Assembly: GCA_030686995.1 (NCBI GenBank)
Contig: CM060696.1
Span: 111,348,949-111,412,948 of the forward strand
From: Artemisia argyi
Lineage: Eukaryota; Streptophyta; Magnoliopsida; Asterales; Asteraceae
Length of the DNA stretch: 64,000 bases
Reading direction: 5' to 3'
Made by a program: the position numbers and the translations under genes. The notes below the pieces were generated by a model, which was given only the letters and a program-made list of their open reading frames with translations, did no database searches and had not been told where the DNA came from. Shown here piece by piece: positions 34,994 to 45,085 of the stretch. Position 1 is the stretch's first letter; every line of letters begins with the position of its first letter.

Positions 34994-35013
34994 GAATATT
35001 GTCCTCAATATTC
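34994..35013 (-). other. Perfect hairpin before a purine tract, TR-GAG copy
   Basis: Arms GAATATTG and CAATATTC with loop AGGA in element sense. Compared with 900-919, one C-G pair has become T-A, keeping the stem perfect. Confidence 0.65.
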
Positions 35014-35206
35014 AAAGTCCCGGCTATTATGCCGACTCTTTGAACGTAAAAGGGCAACATTACAATCTAAATGTGGAAACACCAGTTTGTATTTTCACTT
35101 TACAAGTAACCACAGTAGGGGTAACTCCCCCACACTTAGGGTGAAAACCCTAAGCACATGCTACTGTTTTTGTTTACCGGGTCGCTAGCTTGACTCGACC
35201 CCGAAT

Positions 35207-37012
35207 TCATTGGTTCTTGGGGAAGCATGATGTGGAAAAGACAATCTGCATCGGACTTTCATTTAAGATGTTTGGACAAACATTTGAAGCACGTGAAAGT
35301 TCCACACCGATGAGATAAGTAGACCCTGGCTTAAAATAGTATAAACTATAAGCGGTGATGCCGGGGTCAAAGATAATGTCTTCATTCCTGAAGGAGTGAA
35401 GAATAGGAGAAGTCACCCTGTAGGTGAAGAAAGGAAGAAAGATCTTGATGACAATCAAGATAAAGTCATCATCATCAAAAAGAGAATCCATAATTGGTGT
35501 ATCATGAATCTCATCATTTAAGCTCGTATGATCTAGACATATAATGTGTGGGAGGGTTGGGATTTTGATATCAATCAAATTCTCAAGGTTGAGAATATTT
35601 CCCTCTGGAACACAAGGATCATCTTTGTCTAGATCAAAGTAAAAATTATCATACTCCGGTGAAGATATGATATGAGTGAGTTCACCGGAGAACTCCTCAA
35701 AGGTGAATAAATCATATTCGGGGAGAGAAATTTGAGAATGAAAAGTGGTACTGCCACTAATCTGCTCTCCCATATGATCAAAAGTAAAGGCTTCAAACTC
35801 CAGAATAGGATCATCGGAGAAAATATCACTATCCTTAATGGGGATAGGAGACGAAATAGGTTTCTCTTTGAAAGCCTCGATTTTAGAAATGAGGAGATCA
35901 ACATTCAATAATGTTGCACGAAGTGTTTCATCCTTGATTTCAGTGTCAATCTCATCATTCTCTTCTTCTAAGCTAACTAGTTTAGAAGGTAATTCTTCCA
36001 TAAAAATGATGTCTCCACAAGATAACGAATCATCATCAGTAGAATCGGAGAACATCTCAACATGATCAGTCGGGAAGACAAGAGGAGGAGGGATATCACA
36101 CAAATGATCAAGAATTCCCTGTGACTCTCTTAGGATTGGGACAAGGTTCTCAACACTAGACTTTATGAATTCGTCCAATTCCCTTTCAGGAACAGTGTCA
36201 AGTTGCTCGTCCCCTATGATTAAAGAGTGAGTGGGAACCTCGGGTGTGATAACAGTGGGTTGAGATGGAATCTCAACTGATGGAATCTCATCTGATGAAC
36301 CTGATGAATCTTTATAAAATCCAAGGATATCAAGGGTATCTTCATCATCACTATCATCAGGAATGAAACGGAATCGAGAGCTAGATCTGGCTGCTTTTTC
36401 TTTTGCAATTGATTCCCTAATAGATCTTTCATAAGCATCTTGGGAATTTATTTTAGCAGCCTGTTCGTCAGCTAACAATTCTTCCATCGATTTTTGTTTT
36501 GGGTTATCTGGGGTATGTGTTATTCCTTTCAAGTCTTTCACTAAATCCAAAAGATCAAGGAGAAGACTTTGAGGAATTGGCTGAGATGGAGGTTCGTCAT
36601 AATACGATGTGTCAAAATTGTTACAACGAAATGGATTCCTTGTTTGACAATCGGAGCTGAAGTGTGGACCTCCACAGTTATCACAACAGTAAAACTGATG
36701 TGGCTGTGGGTTGTATGTGCTAGAGTCATAATTGTTATCAGGAAACTGCTCATAGACAAGCATGTTTCCCGATTGACAATCAGAACGGTAGTGTGAACCA
36801 CCACAGTACTCACAACAGTAAAACTGTTGAGTCTCATGGTGTGGTAGCTGATGGAATGAATCAGTGGTGTCATGGTAGGAATAGGGATTCTGGTTATAGA
36901 CAGACCCATTTCCGGACTCTACCATGCCACAGCTGGGGCAATCACCACCATTATGAGAACTACCACACCAGTGGCAAATCAGAAAGTGTGGATGAGACAT
37001 AGAAAGAATCAA
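35207..37012 (-). CDS. Gag-like protein with three short zinc knuckles
   Basis: A 601-residue open frame and the only gene of the TR-GAG element. Three zinc knuckles of form C-x2-C-x3-H-x4-C lie at residues 13-25, 67-79 and 110-122, one residue shorter than the standard retroviral C-x2-C-x4-H-x4-C. A basic region near residues 200-235 is followed by a long acidic, Ser-rich, low-complexity tail ending FSTSCFPKNQ. No protease, RT or integrase motif is present. The second ATG, at MSHPHF four codons in, may be the real start. The frame is intact, fitting a young element. An RNA-binding or packaging role is inferred from the knuckles. Confidence 0.75.
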   Translation of the reverse strand: MILSMSHPHFLICHWCGSSHNGGDCPSCGMVESGNGSVYNQNPYSYHDTTDSFHQLPHHETQQFYCCEYCGGSHYRSDCQSGNMLVYEQFPDNNYDSSTYNPQPHQFYCCDNCGGPHFSSDCQTRNPFRCNNFDTSYYDEPPSQPIPQSLLLDLLDLVKDLKGITHTPDNPKQKSMEELLADEQAAKINSQDAYERSIRESIAKEKAARSSSRFRFIPDDSDDEDTLDILGFYKDSSGSSDEIPSVEIPSQPTVITPEVPTHSLIIGDEQLDTVPERELDEFIKSSVENLVPILRESQGILDHLCDIPPPLVFPTDHVEMFSDSTDDDSLSCGDIIFMEELPSKLVSLEEENDEIDTEIKDETLRATLLNVDLLISKIEAFKEKPISSPIPIKDSDIFSDDPILEFEAFTFDHMGEQISGSTTFHSQISLPEYDLFTFEEFSGELTHIISSPEYDNFYFDLDKDDPCVPEGNILNLENLIDIKIPTLPHIICLDHTSLNDEIHDTPIMDSLFDDDDFILIVIKIFLPFFTYRVTSPILHSFRNEDIIFDPGITAYSLYYFKPGSTYLIGVELSRASNVCPNILNESPMQIVFSTSCFPKNQ

Positions 37013-37286
37013 ATGTGTATAGAGGGGTAGGGATGAATAATCAAATATGTGATAGGGTAAAGGTGAATATTTTTGGTGTTTTTAAAATACATTTTGTACA
37101 AAGAAGAAAGAAAATCTTTTTGTGTTTTTTGTGTTTGTTGAAAACTGATTTAAAAATGTTTTCGTGAACAGTTTTGTTTTTATATGATAATAATAAGATA
37201 ATATGAACAAGGGTGGTAAATATACAATGGATGTATATCCAGGTTCACAAGTACGCAAAACTGTTTTTAGAAAAACGCGCACAACC

Positions 37287-37304
37287 TCCCCGGCAGCGGC
37301 GCCA
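37287..37304 (-). other. Primer-binding site, tRNA-Asp type
   Basis: The minus strand reads TGGCGCCGCTGCCGGGGA, the characteristic Athila-type primer site, five bases from the 5' LTR edge at 37310. Confidence 0.85.
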
Positions 37305-37309
37305 AATTT

Positions 37310-40300
37310 TGATTGAGGCAAAAGCAGTCAACTAAAGTCAACCACAGATGTGGTCAATATAGTCAAACTCCTTAGGCTCAATGCTCTGATCCGTGGAATA
37401 TAGGGTTTCCCCGGGTCGTTATGTCCCGACGAGGTGTGGATTGTATTCAAACGGCTTGTGATCAGGTGAATCTGGACGGGAAAAGGGGTTTGTGAATGGT
37501 TATACTAAGGAATCTACAAAGAAATAGCTTAAACAAGCTATATAGATGATTACGTGAAAGTTAGATATCTAAAAACGTTTAATAACTAAAAACGTGTACG
37601 TTCAGATTAAATTTACGCGAACGTACAGATTAAAACGTGAAAACTGAAATCTGAAAACCCTCAGGGGTGAAAATGACTTTTTTACAAACCTAAGGATAAA
37701 AGAAAATTTTTAGAAAAAGAAAATAAATTTTTACATTAATTACTTATTTGATATTAATTAATTACTAATTAATACTAATTATTCATATTTAAAATACTTA
37801 AATACAATATAATATTAATTTAATACTAGAAAAATGAAAATTAAATTTCTAAAATTATAAAATAACTAAAAACAAGTTTTAAAATTAAAAATATTTATTT
37901 TTGTCTTTTTGTGGTTTTTATATTAATTAATTACTAATTATATATTAATTACCTAATTAAACTAATTAGAATTATTAAAAATACTAAAAAGGCTTAGAAA
38001 ATTAAGAAAAATTTTACAAAACTAATTAACCATCACAGGAATCCTAAAAAATTATAAAAAGTTTGTTTTATATGTTTTTACACTATTTTACTAATTAATA
38101 TTCTAAATATTAAATAATTACCAATTAAACTATTTAAATTCTAAAAATTAGAAGATGAACAATAGAAATTACAAGAAAATTCGTAAAATTATTTTATAGC
38201 TTATAAAAGCTAGGAAAAATATAAAAACTAGGTCTTACTTAATAAAAACTAATTTTGCTATTTAAAACTTAATTATTAATTAATTATTACTAAATCTAAT
38301 ATTAAATCTAATTAATACCAAATGACAAAATAAAAATCTGGAAAAATTACTAAAAATACTTTAAGGTAAATGGTAATTAATAAAAATATAAAAATGCAAG
38401 GTCCCTAACAAAAATCTAAAAAGGAAAATTAAAAATTTAAATTACATTAAATAAAAACTATCACTTAATTTTAAATTGGTTTTTCCTGATTTTTCTTTTA
38501 CAATACTATTTTATTACTAAAAATGGAAAACTTTTGTAAAAACAAATTTTGTGGAGCTTAAAAATAAGCTGTGTAGGCACAATAAGCTTGGACAGTTGAC
38601 TTTGGTCAACTGTCAAAGCTAAAAGCTTGAATAAGCTACACAGGGGTACTCAAGAAGGAAAATAACATGCTAACAACTTATATGTGCAGGAAATAAGTGA
38701 TCTGAACAAGAAATAAGCACAGGATAAGCTCAAATGAGCAAATAAGCAAATCACAAAAGCTGAGTCTGAAACAGGTTCAAATGGGCAACTTGCAGGTCCT
38801 GTGGGGCCCACCTGAGTGATCAAAGGTCCAAGGTGAGACATGAAATGGAGAGCTGAGGTGGGGGGCTTCAAATTAGGCCAAGTATCATAGCCAAAGACCC
38901 ACTAATGAGCACAGGGGAGGCCATGAAAGTTTGGGGTTTGGACTGGTTATCTGTGTAGCAGGGCATCACATTGCCCTGCAGGCTACTTTGAACAAGGAGA
39001 TAAGCCACAGAAAAAATTACAAAAATAAGGTGAAGGTTGAAATCTAAAGTTCAGCTGGGAGTCTATGCACTCAAGAAATTTCAGAACCTCATACCAAATA
39101 CAAAATTCTACAAAATTCACCCAAATTTTGGGTTTTCTGCCTAACTTAAAAATTTGACTTTTTAATTTAAACTCCTACTTTGACTTTTATGAGTTTTAAA
39201 CCTAATATACTAACTGATTATGTTATAATTAGTTACAAGGAAACTAAAATAAGCTACAACAATCACTTATGAGCAGATTTGAGTGACCTAGATCACTAAA
39301 GTTCAAACAGTGAACCAATAAGTAGGATTACACTTAGATTTTGACTTTTTACCTTAGTTACCTGAGTATTTATACTACTTATGACCTAAAATGACTTGAC
39401 TAAGCAAGCATGAGCCAAAATCAACAACTGAGACTTAGAACCTAGTAGTGAAATACCCTAATCCAAACACCCCCTAATATGACTTGATTTGACATTTTCA
39501 AAACCACAGACTGATTCAAGCCATGAAACAGGTTCACAATATCAAATTATGATGCAGTAAACTACTTTTAACACAGAGGCATCAATATTAATATCAATTA
39601 AGCATGAATCAATTTGAAGCTATGTTAACAGTGAAATCATGAAAGGTGTGCATGATGAAATATGTTGAACAAGTACCAACTAATAAGCAATTATATTACT
39701 TAACTATACCTAAGAGACATAAAAACACAGATTTTAGCAAACAACTAATACTCATACAGTATATTGCAAAATTTAGAAAAATGGACTCACAATTTATCCA
39801 TTCTACAAACTACGTACCAAGGACCTCAAGACATAACCTAAGGCCTCCCATGAGGCATTACAACCATTGCTATCAATAATATCCCCTGCTCTACTGTTCC
39901 TTCTTCTTCCTCCTTGAAATTTTTATTTATGAACTAATTATTTGGATTTTGGAGTAATTTAAGTGAACTGAACAAAACTTGATTGAGTATTGGAGAAACT
40001 TATAAAGACTTAATAATAACTTACATTGAGCTTAATGATGACTAAATAACAGCTTTTTAACAACATAAAAATAAATTTGAGATTTTGGTAAAATAAATAA
40101 ATTTGCATAAACTGAATTATGACAAGAAAACTGAAATTGATTCTTACAATAAGTTTTGATTACACTGGAAACTTTAACGTTACAATTTGGAAGCTGAAAA
40201 TTACATTGGAAATTAAGTTTTTAACTAAAAACGACACTCCTTCTATTATAACTAACTATATTACACTACTCTCCTTCATTTCTTGCTTCCATCTTGACTT

Positions 40301-41356
40301 TATAGACTCCTTGTGAGTTTCTGAGACTTTCCCACCAATTCCTAGCCATTGATTTGGCTTCCATCAATCCTGACCATCTATTACAACTTTGGCGGGAATT
40401 TGGATTTTTGGCAGGGAGTGGGTTTTGGTGAGTGCATTTATGAGGAAGGGGAAGGTTAGGTGTAGGTGAGTAATATTTATTGGGGTTGCTTGTGTTTGGT
40501 GAAAAGGTGAGAGGATGGGGAACAGGTTTACAGGTAATTAGGGGAAGGTTTAGGGAAGAAGGTGAACAGTAAACGGGGGTGGTGTGGGTTTGACTTATTT
40601 TGACCGAGGGAAGTATTAAAGGGTGTGGGCCGGGTATTGTTTGGGCTTGGAGGGCTGGATTAGGGATCAGGGGTTTGGATTTGGTATTTGGGTGAAATAA
40701 ACAAAAAGGGTCCAATTTGGTTTCAATTTTTATCACAAGGACCAATCATGTAAATTTTGAAAAGTTAGGGACCTGTTTCACCATATTTCCAAAGTACAAG
40801 TAAGGATAAAACATGCCAAGTTATCACAGTCCAAGGATATAATTTGCAATTTTCCATTTTTGGTCCTTCAGGGACTAAAACTGCAAATAGGTGAAACTTT
40901 AGGGACTAAATTGCAAACTTATTCAAACTTTCATTTTAAGGACTAAATTTGACACCTATGACTTTCCAGGGACCAATAATGATTTTTCATCCAAAAATTC
41001 CCACCAGGGACCAATCTTGCCAAAATTTGAAACCCTAGGGACTAAATTGCAAATTTCCAAAACTTTTTACCCAAGGACTATTTTTGATAAATTTTGACTT
41101 TTAAAGGACTTGGGTTGATTTTTCTTGCAAAATAAATGCTTAGGGACTAGTTTTGTCAATTTTTGAAAGTTGAGGGACTGAAACTGCTAATTATGCAAAC
41201 TTTGTACGTTTTTCATTTGTTTTTATTCATTTTGCATCTAAAACATATAAAACACAATTTTGAAATATTTTCATTAATTTGATGCATTATTGAGTGTTTT
41301 TGTATGTTTTGCAGTTCAGATTTGACCAAAAATGATGAGTGTTTGAGCACTCATCA
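37310..41356 (-). repeat. 5' LTR of the TR-GAG element
   Basis: Near-identical to 30364-34401 by eye over its whole length. Its 159-residue minus-strand frame at 40266-40745 is disrupted in the other LTR and is not called as a gene. Confidence 0.9.
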
Positions 41357-41379
41357 GAATTATTATGCAAGAATATTAC

Positions 41380-41573
41380 ATAATAGAACTCTGCAGCTGC
41401 ACAATTAAACCACTCTTCAATCAAATCTAAATGGTTTTCGATCCATTGCGTTAAAGAGAAAGGTTCAACAACTTGCTTTTCGGGAATTGGATCACCTCGC
41501 TTCTCATCATCTTTATCATCCCCATTACAATCATCACTTCCTTCTTGTATTTGAGATGGATCAGCCACGGTTG
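41380..41573 (-). pseudogene. Ulp1-like exon e
   Basis: An open minus-strand stretch with the acidic SDDCNGDDKDDEK and then FSLTQWIENHLDLIEEWF, ending at donor GTAATA (41379). The acceptor side near 41573 is uncertain. The exon is isolated between two insertions 194 bp long in total, with TR-GAG 18 bases downstream. Confidence 0.55.
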
Positions 41574-41599
41574 AAAGGTAGAGTTTTTAAATTATTAAA

Positions 41600-41773
41600 A
41601 ATCCCATGGGATATACAATGAATCCCATGGGATTCATAATGAATCAGTTTTAGGACTAACTAAAACAAAGCTTATGGGATTTACACTCTGAACATTAGGC
41701 AACAAAACTTATGGGATTCACAGATGAATCCCATAGGATTAACAAATGAATCCTATGTGATTCACAGATAAAT
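41600..41773. repeat. Palindrome array interrupted by the Sirevirus
   Basis: Units AATCCCATGGGATA, AATCCCATGGGATT, AATCCCATAGGATT and AATCCTATGTGATT are visible. The Sirevirus target site TAAAT (41769-41773) lies in the array; the next unit, AATCCTATAGGATT, resumes at 54949. Confidence 0.8.
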
Positions 41774-42260
41774 TGTTGGGAATTCTGTTAAGTAAGAATT
41801 CTGCTGACTGTTTCTGCTGAAGGTTACTGCTGAAGAGCTGGTTCCTGCTGAAGCAGTGTATCTGCTGAAGACTAGATTCAGTATTATTAGTTTCTGCGGA
41901 TATAGTATTTCTGTATTTTATGTAATATAGTTTGGATATGCATGAGTTTATTTAGGAAGTGATAATGCATATCTTTTAGAAGTTTTAGAATATATGTTTC
42001 TTGTGAAACGGTTTAGGGTTCCTTGTGTATAAAAGGAACACATGATTATGTATTGAAAAACGGTTTTTAGAAAATACTTTTATCATTATTATTAAAAGAT
42101 CCATAGAGGATCAAGAGTTCTTAGTATTATACTTGTGTTTTGTTACCGCTTTAAAAATACAAGTTGCAGAGATTGTCTATTAGTGTGTTATTGATTACAG
42201 TGACATAACTAACGATTCTAGAGTGCTCAAGAAGATCTATCAAGGTCTAATAGTTCAACA
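41774..42260 (+). repeat. 5' LTR of the Sirevirus
   Basis: 487 bp. TATAAAA at 42028-42034 is the likely TATA box. Confidence 0.9.
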
Positions 42261-42262
42261 AG

Positions 42263-42274
42263 TGGTATCAGAGC
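42263..42274 (+). other. Primer-binding site, initiator tRNA-Met type
   Basis: TGGTATCAGAGC, two bases from the LTR end: a perfect match to the standard copia primer site. Confidence 0.9.
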
Positions 42275-42344
42275 CTCGAGAGAGTCTCTGTCATACTAAG
42301 AAACACAAATCTTACACCTTAAGAATCCAAACAAATCAACAAAC

Positions 42345-45038
42345 ATGCCTGGATCTGATGATGAGGTTGATACAACCCAAAACCTTAACACCACTTCTCT
42401 TCAACAACTCAACCTCTCCAACAGTAATGCTAAGTTTCCATACTTGAAGAATGCTGAAGAATATCATCTGTGGTCCATGAAGATGCAGAACTGGATCACA
42501 AACATAGATTGAAATCTGTGGGAGGTTGTCAAAAAGGGGAATAGCCTGAAGAAGCATGTTATAGATGCTGATGGAGTTGTTACAATTGTAGGTCCCAGAA
42601 CTGCTGAAGAGATTCTGGATGTGCAAAGGGAGAGCAAGGTAAGAACAATTCTGCTCCAAGCTATACCTGATGACCATATGGGTGACTTCCACTTCATGGA
42701 GGATGCCAAGGACATTTGGATGGCAATAAAAGCTAGATTTGGTGGGAATGATGAATCAAGAAGGTTGCAGAAGTCTATGTTAAAGCAAAAGTTCCAAGAG
42801 TTTCATATATCTGAAGAAGAGGGAATTCATAAAGGCTATGACAGGTTTCATCGGATCTTAAGTCAACTTAATCAGTTGAAGGCTAGACCTGACAACGAGG
42901 ACTGCAATGCTAAGTTTCTGAGATCTTTGCCACCATCTTGGTTGCAAGTCAGTATTGCTCTCAAAACAAAGGGTGGATTGGACTTAATCTCTTTTGATGA
43001 CCTCTACAACAAGCTCAAATCTCTTGAGCCTGATGTTAGAAGTCCCATTCGTCCATCCACTCATTCTACATTTGTTGGGGCATCTACAAAACCTGTGCAA
43101 CAAGCCTCAAGCTTTTATTCATCAGGAGCATCTTCTCAAACCCATACTCAATCTGCTCCTAAATCAAAATCCAGTAGTGTGTTGGATGATATTGTTCATT
43201 CATTTGTGGCTGAATATGAACATCAGCAGTTTCTTGCTTATGAGGATTTTGAACAGGTGGATCCATTGGAGATGGAGGAGATGCACTTAAAATGGCAGCT
43301 TGCAATGATCTCCATGAACATTAAGAGGTTTGAAACCAAGTCTGGAAGGAAGTTTGGTTTTAATGGAAGAGAAGCAGCAAGGTTTGATAGAAGGAAGGTT
43401 AAATGCTACACTTGTGGTCAAGTGGGACATTTTTCGAGAGAATGCAAGGAGAGAAAGTCTGGAGATGAAGTTAGATATGGCTCTTATCCAGTGGAAGCAG
43501 GGACTACTAAGGCTGCACCTTCAAAGGCTATGGTGACTCTGGATCACCAAATTGATTGGGCTGAACATGAACCTGCAGGAGAGGAAGCTTCTACTTCTTC
43601 ACAAGTGAATCTACTGGTATACTCACCTTCAGAGGACAAGAAGGAGCAAGTCTCCTTGATGGGAATTTCTCAGGTACACAATTGTGTGTTTGGATGTAGT
43701 GTAAGATACAATGAGCTTAAACAAGAATTTGATGAATTGAAACCAAAGTACAATGAGTGTTATGTTGAAGTAGAGTCCTATAAAATGGCTTTAAAAACTG
43801 TAGAGAAACAAAAAGTCTGGTTTCAAAAGAATCAAGTTAAGTATGATGAAAAAATAAGAGTTCTAGAAAGTGATTTAGAAGTTGCTAAGATAGACTTAAA
43901 ACGTACTGAAAAAGAGAAGTCTGGTCTAGAAAAGGAAAAACAAGAATTACAAGCTAAATTAGACAAAGAAATAGCTAGAAATAAACAATGGTTAATATCA
44001 GGTGATAATCTAGCTCGAGAACTGTATGGTAGTCAGGCTGTGAACTCTAAAATAGGTTTGGGATTTCAAAAATATGTTGGTTTAGAGGCTAAGAATGACC
44101 TAGGTAAATCAACACCAGCAGGTTTAGCTAACTTTGTCAAAGAAGGTAACTTACATGCTGTCCCTGGACCTATAAGAGGGGAACATATGCCTATTGACCT
44201 ATCCATACCTAGTGACTTTGATGGATCACACCATCTCTATGGCAAAAAGTCAACTGACTTGCCAGACCCTATTATGAAATCTACTAACTTTGTCTCGTGT
44301 TGTGACAGTGACAAGTCTTCTGATGAAGGGTCTACCTCATTTGCCAGCTATGATTCAAGTGAGAAGTCTGACCTACCCAAGACCACTCCCAAGACCACAC
44401 CAAAGACATCACCCAAGACTCCCCACAAGCCTTCTAGAGTTTCTGCTGATAACAAGACAGTTTCTACTGAAGACTTGCTTTTAAATTCTTTGCAAAATAA
44501 CACTTTTGGTTCTGTTAAAAACAATTCTGTTTATCATGGTGATTTGAATAATTTTTCATGTTATGGAACTTCCTTTGGTTTGAATAAATCTTCTAAGAAG
44601 AAGAAATGTTTTGTGTGTGGAAGTAAATCTCATTTGATTAAGGATTGTACATTTCATGAGCAAAGAATGGGTGGATGTGTTAGTCAAAGGAAACCTAGGC
44701 AAATGTGGAAGAATGTTAGTGAAATACCCTCTTTTGTTCCACATCAGCAGAAATCCAATTCTGCTGAACCACATTCTTCATGGAAAAGAACCAGTACTAG
44801 ACCAAATGTTCGACCCACTAGTTCTTTCTTTTCTAATGGTTATTGGCCTAAGCACTTTGGCTCAATGTATTATGGTGGTGGGTATTGGAATACTGCTGTG
44901 AAGCCCTCAGCAGGTTGTTCTTGGACAAAGAAGGGACCTAATATGCATTACAGGCCCAAGAACAATGGTGGATCTAAAACATCTACATGGCCTATCACTA
45001 ATGATCCACAAGGCAGGCTCAAGTCAGCAATGACTTGA
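42345..45038 (+). pseudogene. Sirevirus gag
   Basis: The structural protein, about 897 codons from ATG 42345. One in-frame TGA at 42510-42512 sits where relatives have Trp (NID-stop-NLWEVV), a G-to-A change. The downstream frame is otherwise open. In order: N-terminal gag core (YHLWSMKMQNW, FHISEEEG, FLRSLPPSWLQV), first zinc knuckle CYTCGQVGHFSREC near residue 354, a coiled coil near 450-560, a Thr/Pro/Lys-rich repeat (KTTPKTTPKTSPKTP), second knuckle CFVCGSKSHLIKDC near 755, and a Gly/Trp/Tyr-rich tail. The stop at 45036 precedes pol in another frame. Confidence 0.85.
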
Positions 45039-45085
45039 GTCTCCAATGTGTACTAACTTTTGTATAATTTTTGTTGTTGTTGTAG

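Larger units (their letters stand above)
34402..35206 (-). other. 3' noncoding region and polypurine tract of the TR-GAG element
   Basis: Against the LTR, in minus-strand sense, lies the purine tract GTGTGGGGGAT. Further in are the four-module hairpin cassette (34471-34838), a TAAGTGTGGGGGG tract, a perfect hairpin at 34994-35013, and another hairpin at 35135-35154 (arms CTTAGGGT and ACCCTAAG) directly followed by GTGTGGGGGAG. No coding. Confidence 0.75.
30364..41356 (-). mobile_element. TR-GAG element: non-autonomous Ty3/gypsy retrotransposon with 4-kb LTRs
   Basis: A complete 10.99-kb insertion with LTRs of 4038 bp (30364-34401) and 4047 bp (37310-41356), a 2.9-kb interior and the 5-bp duplication GAATT (30359-30363 and 41357-41361). 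In minus-strand sense it has a tRNA-Asp primer site, one gag-like gene, a hairpin-rich 3' region and a polypurine tract GTGTGGGGGAT. No pol is present, matching the TR-GAG/LARD type. The Athila-like primer site and hairpin suggest an Athila or Tat relative as enzyme donor. The near-identical LTRs indicate a young insertion. Confidence 0.9.

Noticed and set aside
40266..40745. 159-residue Pro-rich minus-strand frame
   Set aside because: It lies in an LTR and the matching stretch of the other LTR is interrupted, so it is not a maintained gene.
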